DNA of 64,000 nucleotides, from assembly GCA_937934655.1 (NCBI GenBank), contig CALGZB010000070.1:18957-82956 (forward strand), given 5' to 3'. Positions 58,746-64,000 of the stretch are shown here, piece by piece. How positions within the stretch are numbered: position 1 is the first letter of the stretch; each line of letters begins with the position of its first letter. The stretch is from an uncultured Acidimicrobiales bacterium. Lineage in GTDB: Bacteria > Actinomycetota > Acidimicrobiia > Acidimicrobiales > SHLQ01. The notes beneath the pieces are model-generated. The model made no database searches and was not told where the DNA came from. It saw nothing but the letters and a program-made list of their open reading frames with translations. The translations under genes and the position numbers were made by a program.

Positions 58746-59636
58746 ATGGCAGCATCATCGGACGCAGCACTTACTACAGCTGTCCGCAAGAAGGTCACCG
58801 CACCCATGATTGGGTCGAAGAAGGTCGCTGAAGGCGACGACGCAATGGTGATGATCACCGCATACGACGCCCCTGGCGCTCGAATGGCATCCGCTTCCGG
58901 GGCCGACATGATTCTTGTCGGTGACTCCGTTGCGATGGTTGTGCTCGGCTACGACGACACCCTTCAGGTCACCGTCGACGACATGGCACATCACACTGCT
59001 GCTGTCGCCCGGGCGAAGCCGCACTGCCTCATCGTGGGCGATCTGCCGTGGATGAGCTACCACGTCTCGGCCGAAGAGACCGTCCGTAACGCGGCAACTC
59101 TCATTCGTGCAGGCGCCGAATGCGTCAAGCTCGAGGGCGGCCGCAAACGCCTTCCCATGATCGAAGCGCTCATCGACGCCGAGATTCCGGTAATGGGCCA
59201 CCTCGGCCTCACGCCGCAGTCTGTCCACACCATGGGCGGCTTCAAAGTGCAGGGCAAGAAGGCCGACGCGGCACTCGCCCTGGTCGAAGACGCCAAAGCA
59301 CTCGCCCACGCTGGCTGCTTTGCCATCGTGCTCGAAGGCGTACCGGTTCGGGTCGCCGAGATGATCACCAACGCCATCGACATCCCCACCATCGGTATCG
59401 GCGCCGGACCTCATTGCGATGGTCAGGTGCTGGTGTACCACGACGTTCTGGGCATCGAAGACCGGTTCGTTCCCAAGTTCGTTCGCCGCTACGCCGACCT
59501 CAAGTCGGCCAGCATCGACGCACTGACGCAGTACGCAGCCGACGTGCGTTCGGGTGCTTTCCCCAACGACGACGAGAGCTACCACATGGGCGATTCAGAA
59601 GCCGATGCCCTCGGCCTCTACGGGTCCGAGGCATAA
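58746..59636 (+). CDS. panB: 3-methyl-2-oxobutanoate hydroxymethyltransferase
   Basis: 296-residue TIM-barrel enzyme that makes ketopantoate from 2-oxoisovalerate using methylene-THF, the first step of pantothenate and CoA synthesis. M-I-T-A-Y-D-A-P-G-A, I-L-V-G-D-S-V-A-M-V, G-D-L-P-W-M-S-Y and V-K-L-E-G-G are all present. GGAAAGGAG lies upstream of the ATG, and a good promoter lies before that. No panC or panD is nearby. Confidence 0.95.
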   Translation: MAASSDAALTTAVRKKVTAPMIGSKKVAEGDDAMVMITAYDAPGARMASASGADMILVGDSVAMVVLGYDDTLQVTVDDMAHHTAAVARAKPHCLIVGDLPWMSYHVSAEETVRNAATLIRAGAECVKLEGGRKRLPMIEALIDAEIPVMGHLGLTPQSVHTMGGFKVQGKKADAALALVEDAKALAHAGCFAIVLEGVPVRVAEMITNAIDIPTIGIGAGPHCDGQVLVYHDVLGIEDRFVPKFVRRYADLKSASIDALTQYAADVRSGAFPNDDESYHMGDSEADALGLYGSEA

Positions 59637-59642
59637 CCCCAC

Positions 59643-60545
59643 CTAGGTCGTTACCTGACTGAGGTACGCCGACGGCGACAACCCCAGGTGTCTTCGAAAA
59701 TCGCGGGTCAGGTGCGCCTGATCCGAATAGCCGAGCTCGGCAGCAACCGCTGCCCAACCTCGCCACTCATAGCCCGCATCGATCGCAAAGCGGGCTGCCT
59801 CGGCGGCTTCGATGATGCGCCACCGACGAATCACAAACGCAGGCGTTGCCCCAACATGTTGATCGAAGAGGCGCTGCAGGGTTCGAACACTCACCGAACC
59901 AGCGTCGGCGAGCTGGTCGATTCGGCGGATCGAACGGTCCTGCTCGGCGACCTCTGCCAGTTTGGCAACCCACCTCGCTTCTGCCACGAACTGCCCATCG
60001 CGTTGGCCGACCAGTGTCCCAAGCGCCTCTCGAAGAAGATCGACTCGACGTTCTGGTACCGCGGCGTCGGTGATCTGGCCGACGAGATCTGGGTGTTCGA
60101 AACCTGGGAGGGCGCTATCGAAATCAAGTTGCGTGTTCGCAGCGGTCTTCGCCGGGGCATCGAGGAACACGCCAAGACCACCGACCGTCGTTCGGGCAGC
60201 AACCGTCCATCCATCTCCGCTGAGATGCCGATTACTGAGCTCCGTCAACACCCCATAGACCCGCCCTTCCGGTGGGTCGAGTGGAACCCCCGCATCATCG
60301 ATAGTTCCGACGCTGATGTTTCCGGCCGGATGGTTGAGAACCTCCTGATTGTGGAATCGGCCATCGGGAAGCGTCCACCGAACCGCCCAGAACCACTCCA
60401 CCAAACCTTCGAGCTCTGGCCCCGCTGGGTATCGAGCGAAGTCGACGTGACGCATCATCTCGGCCGGGTCGACGATTCCTCGCGTGTCGACGGGCAGGGG
60501 GTTTGGGGACAGGGCGTTTGGGGTATTGGAGAACGAATCCGTCAC
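59643..60545 (-). CDS. AraC-family transcriptional regulator
   Basis: 300 residues. The N-terminal ligand-type domain has G-L-V-E-W-F-W-A-V-R-W (like DUF6597 regulators). The C-terminal AraC HTH has V-S-V-R-T-L-Q-R-L-F-D-Q-H-V-G and A-A-E-L-G-Y-S-D-Q-A-H-L-T-R-D-F. GTG start with TACTCT 7 nt upstream. Convergent with panB, divergent from the TIGR03086 gene. Confidence 0.87.
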   Translation of the reverse strand: MTDSFSNTPNALSPNPLPVDTRGIVDPAEMMRHVDFARYPAGPELEGLVEWFWAVRWTLPDGRFHNQEVLNHPAGNISVGTIDDAGVPLDPPEGRVYGVLTELSNRHLSGDGWTVAARTTVGGLGVFLDAPAKTAANTQLDFDSALPGFEHPDLVGQITDAAVPERRVDLLREALGTLVGQRDGQFVAEARWVAKLAEVAEQDRSIRRIDQLADAGSVSVRTLQRLFDQHVGATPAFVIRRWRIIEAAEAARFAIDAGYEWRGWAAVAAELGYSDQAHLTRDFRRHLGLSPSAYLSQVTT

Positions 60546-60552
60546 GATGCCA

Positions 60553-60558
60553 AGAGTA
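60553..60558 (-). promoter_or_regulatory. Leaderless -10 box (TACTCT)
   Basis: On the minus strand TACTCT ends 7 nt before the GTG of the AraC-family gene. Confidence 0.5.
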
Positions 60559-60612
60559 GTAACGCTTCAAAGGTTGGCGTGATTGTTCAAGCCCTCAACC
60601 GCGCCGAATTTC

Positions 60613-60618
60613 TATGGT
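60613..60618 (+). promoter_or_regulatory. Leaderless -10 box (TATGGT)
   Basis: TATGGT ends 6 nt before the ATG at 60625, supporting this start over the upstream 60583. Confidence 0.5.
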
Positions 60619-60624
60619 TTGCCT

Positions 60625-61329
60625 ATGAGCGAAAACAACGAACCAACACCCGACCAATCGGCGATTGCTGAACCCGGGCATGAACCACTCCCTGTGTTCC
60701 CAACGAACGCACCGGCAGTTTTCTGCGATGCCGATACCACCGCGTCGCTGTTCGTGGAGGTGCTCGACCGACTCGCCGCGGTCATCGATGCTGACGACTC
60801 GGTCGTGAGCGCCCCCACTGCTTGTGCCGGTTTCAACGTCCGCCAACTGCAGAACCATGTTCTGGGATGGTTGCAGTTCTTCGCCGCCGCCTTAACCGAC
60901 CCGGCTTCCGCGTCGGACCGGCCCGACCCCGATCTGTTCGAACTCGAAGCAGGTAGCTCTGAACAAGCCAGCTCGATTGTTCGGGCGTGTTCGGCTCGGA
61001 TCGTCGAAGCCATTGCGGCCGACGTTGCGAGCGAGTTGGTCACCATGTCGTCGTCGCGTATGGCGGGCGATGGCGTGCTCGCAATGGCCCTCGGCGAGTA
61101 CATGGTGCACGCCTGGGACCTTGCGGTTGCCACCGGACAAAGGTATGAGGCACCCGCTGAGGCAGTCGGCCCGGCTCATGAGTTTCTCTTGGGAATGGTC
61201 GCTCCCGAATATCGTGGTCCGGACTCTGGGTTCTTTGACTTTGAAGTTCCTGTCGACGCCGACGCCTCGCCGTTCGACAAATTCCTCGGGTTCGCCGGAC
61301 GCGATCCCAACTGGACGGCATCGGCCTAG
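60625..61329 (+). CDS. TIGR03086-family protein (mycothiol/DinB-like metal-binding fold)
   Basis: 234 residues. The actinobacterial DinB-like pattern is visible: L-D-R-L-A-A-V-I, A-G-F-N-V-R-Q-L-Q-N-H-V-L-G (metal His), and L-G-E-Y-M-V-H-A-W-D-L-A (metal His). Members are thought to work in mycothiol-dependent or other small-molecule reactions; the specific function is unknown. Confidence 0.85.
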   Translation: MSENNEPTPDQSAIAEPGHEPLPVFPTNAPAVFCDADTTASLFVEVLDRLAAVIDADDSVVSAPTACAGFNVRQLQNHVLGWLQFFAAALTDPASASDRPDPDLFELEAGSSEQASSIVRACSARIVEAIAADVASELVTMSSSRMAGDGVLAMALGEYMVHAWDLAVATGQRYEAPAEAVGPAHEFLLGMVAPEYRGPDSGFFDFEVPVDADASPFDKFLGFAGRDPNWTASA

Positions 61330-61405
61330 ACGTCGATAGTCGGGAGCCACCCGTTCTGATCGCGCTTGACCACCTCGGTGGTGGTGAGCCGCAAAAATTT
61401 CAGCA

Positions 61406-61804
61406 CTACCTTTTGCGGAGTCTGATTGGACCCTTGGCGGTGGAGCCGTCAACAACCTGTCCTTTTTGGGTGATGTCGACCTGATCGACAACCACGAGTC
61501 GGCGAGCCGCTTGGCGCGCCGGTTCCATGAGGTTGCGCCACTCTTCGCCGTCGAGACCTCGGCGTCGCGCAACCAAACGCGCTGCCTCAGACGGACAAAT
61601 GGTGGTGCTACTAGAACGTTGGTCGAGCAGTTCCAAGATGGCTGCTTCAAGCTCCGCATCGACGGGTCGAAGCTTGCGTTTGCGACAGGCGTCGCTGCAG
61701 TACCGAACCTCGTCCCAATTCTTCGCCCACCTCTTTCGCCACTCGATAGTGCGTCCACACACCGCACAACTCTTCGCATCCTTCACAGCATCCACGTCAA
61801 TCAA
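61406..61804 (-). CDS. DUF2256-DUF3253 fusion protein
   Basis: 132 residues. The N-terminal zinc-ribbon-like DUF2256 has C-A-V-C-G-R and R-Y-C-S-D-A-C-R, and the C-terminal DUF3253 has I-L-E-L-L-D-Q-R and C-P-S-E-A-A-R-L-V-A. The fusion is known in many bacteria, function unknown. Start uncertain: TTG at 61804 or one of the GTG codons within the next 15 residues. A 41-bp palindrome lies directly upstream. Confidence 0.8.
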   Translation of the reverse strand: MIDVDAVKDAKSCAVCGRTIEWRKRWAKNWDEVRYCSDACRKRKLRPVDAELEAAILELLDQRSSSTTICPSEAARLVARRRGLDGEEWRNLMEPARQAARRLVVVDQVDITQKGQVVDGSTAKGPIRLRKR

Positions 61805-61812
61805 GTCCGGCG

Positions 61813-61853
61813 AAAAGTAAGAACGCGGGGTCTGACCCCGCGTTCTTACTTTT
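61813..61853. repeat. 41-bp perfect palindrome (REP-like)
   Basis: Perfect 20-bp arms (61813-61832 and 61834-61853) around a single central base. The core is GGGGTC-T-GACCCC, and the arms end in AAAA and TTTT. It lies 3 bp behind the aldo/keto reductase stop and 9 bp before the DUF2256 start, so it can act as the reductase terminator. The core is like REP-type palindromes seen in many genomes. Confidence 0.75.
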
Positions 61854-61855
61854 AC

Positions 61856-62854
61856 TTAGCGGGCGGCGTCTACTACTCGGAAGTGGTTGGTCATTTCGTC
61901 GAGTGTGCTCTTGAGATCGGCATCCATTGGTGTGTCGATGGCAGCCAAGGAGTCGGCGAGTTGTGATGCTTTGCTGGCTCCGACGATTGGGATCAGGCCT
62001 GCTGGATTCGCAAGAACCCAGGCCATCGCCATCTGCACCATCGTCATTCCGGCGTCGGCGGCCACCTTTTTGAGTTTCTCCACGGTGGCGAACTTCTCGT
62101 CGTTCCAGTACCGCTCCTGGTAGCGCCCCGCAGCGCTGCCCCACGTAAACCTTGTGCCGTCGGTGGGTCCCGTCGATTGCTGGTGTTTGCCGCTGAGCAT
62201 GCCGCCGGCCAAGGGGTTGTAAACCATCACTGACAGGTTCTCGTGCTCGCTCATGGGGATGATGTCGCGCTCGACGTTGCGGAACAAAAGGTTGTAGCGA
62301 GGTTGCACCGACTCGTACCGAGCGAGGCCCATCGACGCACTGCGGCCAAGAGCCATCGCCACCTGCCAGGCCGCGTAGTTCGAGCAGCCGATGTAGCGAA
62401 CCTTGCCGGCCCGAACCACGTCGTCAAGGGTTTGCAGCGTCTCTTCGATCGGTGTGGTCGTGTCGAAAAAGTGGATCTGGTACAGGTCGAGGTAATCGGT
62501 TTGAAGCCGAGCCAACGATTCATCGAGCGCTCGCAGAATGTGTTTGCGACTCGCTCCCATATCCCAAGGGTTGGGGCCCATCGGTGCGTAAAACTTGGTG
62601 GCCAGAATCACGTCGTCGCGTTTGTTGCCAGCGGTAACCCACCGACCAATGATCTCTTCGGTCAAGCCGGCCAGTTCGCCGTCGTGACCATTGGGGTACA
62701 TGTTGGCGGTATCGATAAAGGTGATGCCAGCATCGAAAGCCGTATCCAGCATCTCGACCGACGCCGCCTCATCGGCCTGTGTCCCGAACGTCATCGTGCC
62801 TAAACACAGCCGCGATACCCGAAGACCAGTACGACCAAGTGGTGTGTGTTCCAT
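61856..62854 (-). CDS. Aldo/keto reductase
   Basis: 332-residue TIM-barrel NADPH oxidoreductase. The catalytic tetrad can be read: Asp and Tyr in F-I-D-T-A-N-M-Y, Lys in L-A-T-K-F-Y, His in Q-I-H-F-F-D. N-terminal L-G-R-T-G-L-R-V-S. Substrate unknown. The GTG one codon upstream is an alternative start. Confidence 0.92.
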   Translation of the reverse strand: MEHTPLGRTGLRVSRLCLGTMTFGTQADEAASVEMLDTAFDAGITFIDTANMYPNGHDGELAGLTEEIIGRWVTAGNKRDDVILATKFYAPMGPNPWDMGASRKHILRALDESLARLQTDYLDLYQIHFFDTTTPIEETLQTLDDVVRAGKVRYIGCSNYAAWQVAMALGRSASMGLARYESVQPRYNLLFRNVERDIIPMSEHENLSVMVYNPLAGGMLSGKHQQSTGPTDGTRFTWGSAAGRYQERYWNDEKFATVEKLKKVAADAGMTMVQMAMAWVLANPAGLIPIVGASKASQLADSLAAIDTPMDADLKSTLDEMTNHFRVVDAAR

Positions 62855-62909
62855 CACCCTTGCCTAGGCGCATCTCCACAACTCCACCAAAAACAACTGC
62901 ACCAAAACG

Positions 62910-62963
62910 CCGAACTCGTACAGGTTCTGGCTGCCAGAGCGACCGAAACCTGTACGAGTTCGG
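62910..62963 (-). terminator. Perfect 17-bp inverted repeat with inner hairpin, terminator-like
   Basis: Arms 62910-62926 and 62947-62963 are perfectly complementary over 17 bp. The 20-nt loop region holds a further TCTGG-CTG-CCAGA hairpin. It starts one base after the DUF5318 stop and is followed (minus strand) by CGTTTTGG. Terminator or REP-like element. Confidence 0.7.
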
Positions 62964-62964
62964 G

Positions 62965-63369
62965 CTAACGGGGTTGAACTGGACGAAGTAGGTAGGTCTT
63001 GGCGAGGTGGTTCCAGCCGCAGCCTTTGCAGACCTCGACGACGTAGCCGGTGTAGTTGCCGGCTTTTTCGCGTAGCCGTTTCATCTCGGCTTTGGTGGTT
63101 ATGCACCGGCCTGCCGATGGGAGGCGCGGGCCGAACACGTACGTGACGTGCACCAACTCGTACTCCTCGCAAACCGGGCAATCGTCGCCGGTGGGTGTGC
63201 CACAGAACTCGGCGTTGCGATGCAGTTCGGGCTGAGCATCGCAGACCTGATTGCGATCGAGATCGCCGGACCGGTATTCGTTGAGGATCCGAGCCCGCTC
63301 GAGTCGGTAGTCGATTTCGCCCGGACCAGAGTCAGCCGTGTCGGCTGGACGGTTGGTACTGAGGCTCAT
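62965..63369 (-). CDS. DUF5318-family zinc-ribbon-like protein
   Basis: 134 residues of an actinobacterial family. C-P-V-C-E-E-Y-E-L-V-H-V-T-Y-V-F-G and V-V-E-V-C-K-G-C-G-W-N-H provide two Cys pairs for a metal. Function unknown. TACCCT 7 nt before the ATG gives a leaderless start. Confidence 0.85.
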   Translation of the reverse strand: MSLSTNRPADTADSGPGEIDYRLERARILNEYRSGDLDRNQVCDAQPELHRNAEFCGTPTGDDCPVCEEYELVHVTYVFGPRLPSAGRCITTKAEMKRLREKAGNYTGYVVEVCKGCGWNHLAKTYLLRPVQPR

Positions 63370-63376
63370 GTCCGAC

Positions 63377-63382
63377 AGGGTA
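63377..63382 (-). promoter_or_regulatory. Leaderless -10 box (TACCCT)
   Basis: On the minus strand TACCCT ends 7 nt before the ATG of the DUF5318 gene. Confidence 0.5.
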
Positions 63383-63397
63383 GGCCACTTCGCCCCT

Positions 63398-63403
63398 TAG
63401 AAT
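63398..63403 (+). promoter_or_regulatory. Leaderless -10 box (TAGAAT)
   Basis: TAGAAT ends 6 nt before the GTG of the methyltransferase at the right edge. It lies back to back with the -10 of the DUF5318 gene. Confidence 0.5.
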
Positions 63404-63409
63404 GGAACG

Positions 63410-64000
63410 GTGCCCTCCACCGAACCTTCCTGGCATCGATACACCACCTCTTTTCCAGGTGGCCGATACCGACCAACCGACCACGTAGAGCTCGGACCCA
63501 ACCTCCCCGACGGACTCGACCGTCGCCTGCTTGGCGATGTCACCGACAAACGAGTGCTCGAGCTGGGCACCGGAATGGGCCATAGCGCTGTTGCCATGGC
63601 GAAGGCTGGCGCCAAAGTCATCGCCGTCGACCCCGACGCATCGCAGCTCGAACACGCCCGCCAACTGGCCGACGAACACGAGGTTCGCATCGAGCTCCAC
63701 CAGGGCGATCTGGCCGACCTGGCATTCATCCGCAACGAAAGCATCGACGTGGTCGTCAGTATTCACGCGTTGGCTGCCGAGGCCGATCTGGACCGACCGT
63801 TCCGCCAAGCGCACCGGGTACTCAAGGCCGATATGCCTTTTCTCCTGTCACTCCCCCATCCCACCGCCTCACTCGTCGATCACTTCAGCACCGACGAACG
63901 CCAGGTCATCCGGGGTTACTTCGAGTCAGCAAAGTTGGGCAGCGGCCCATCAACCACCCATCGTCACCTCATCGGCGACGTCTTTTCTGGTCTCAACCGA
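63410..64000 (+). CDS. SAM-dependent methyltransferase, N-terminal part (runs off window edge)
   Basis: 197 residues visible and still open at the window end. Motif I V-L-E-L-G-T-G-M-G-H-S, then V-I-A-V-D-P-D-A-S-Q and V-V-V-S-I-H-A. GTG start set by a TAGAAT box 6 nt upstream; no Shine-Dalgarno. Substrate unknown. Confidence 0.82.
   Translation, partial: MPSTEPSWHRYTTSFPGGRYRPTDHVELGPNLPDGLDRRLLGDVTDKRVLELGTGMGHSAVAMAKAGAKVIAVDPDASQLEHARQLADEHEVRIELHQGDLADLAFIRNESIDVVVSIHALAAEADLDRPFRQAHRVLKADMPFLLSLPHPTASLVDHFSTDERQVIRGYFESAKLGSGPSTTHRHLIGDVFSGLNR

Noticed and set aside
59688..60671. 327-codon open frame antisense to the AraC-family gene
   Set aside because: Same shadow effect; the sense strand has a clear AraC helix-turn-helix and a leaderless promoter.

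Overview
The window looks like chromosomal DNA from an actinobacterium, most plausibly a free-living Acidimicrobiia-type organism. This is inferred from moderately high GC, an F420-type LLM oxidoreductase, a DUF5318 protein, a TIGR03086 (mycothiol/DinB-like) protein, an EtfD-like Fe-S membrane protein, and many genes with a TANNNT -10 box only 6-7 nt before the start codon (leaderless mRNAs). I saw no rRNA, tRNA, CRISPR, transposase or phage gene. Genes are densely packed, with many ATGA or TTAG overlaps.

Layout. 1-3.1 kb: the dnaK-grpE-dnaJ chaperone operon (minus strand, dnaJ cut by the window edge). 3.4-13.6 kb: mixed metabolism, namely a 2OG-Fe(II) oxygenase, a GtrII-like membrane glycosyltransferase with a methyltransferase, a sarcosine-oxidase-like flavoprotein, a PhzF-like protein, gpmI, an orphan winged-helix regulator and an EtfD-like Fe-S membrane protein. 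13.7-24.2 kb: a surface-polysaccharide cluster with a Wzy-like polymerase, fcl and gmd (GDP-L-fucose), glycosyltransferases, a flippase fused to a glycosyltransferase, and a methyltransferase. 24.2-36.6 kb: dcd, GNAT, LLM oxidoreductase, a secreted multidomain sugar dehydrogenase, a phosphodiesterase, an EamA transporter, DUF2157/GDYXXLXY membrane proteins, an Fe-S (6-4)-type photolyase, and a separated response regulator and histidine kinase around a coiled-coil protein.

36.7-47 kb is the redox heart of the window. A thioredoxin-fold lipoprotein has an in-frame TGA exactly where the first Cys of its CxxC motif should be (U-P-T-C). About 8 kb away a formate dehydrogenase catalytic subunit has an in-frame TGA at the known Sec position, followed by a hairpin with a GGTCT loop at the same spacing as the E. 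coli fdhF SECIS. Together they indicate that this organism uses selenocysteine, and that the lipoprotein is a candidate selenoprotein missed by standard gene calling. The formate dehydrogenase is also split: its N-terminal Fe-S region is a separate gene at the other end of the operon, followed by gcvT, which suggests one-carbon metabolism.

47-64 kb: ung, dnaB, a DnaA-box-like cluster, the rpsF-ssb-rpsR-rplI operon (both S6 and S18 have long acidic tails), a 78-bp duplicated repeat behind a homocysteine methyltransferase, a MerR gene behind a phased 11-bp tandem repeat, an azoR-hxlR pair with palindromic operators, a divergent TetR/sterol-desaturase pair, panB, and several small regulators and enzymes. 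Large palindromes, some of which look like terminators, sit behind several genes in this part.
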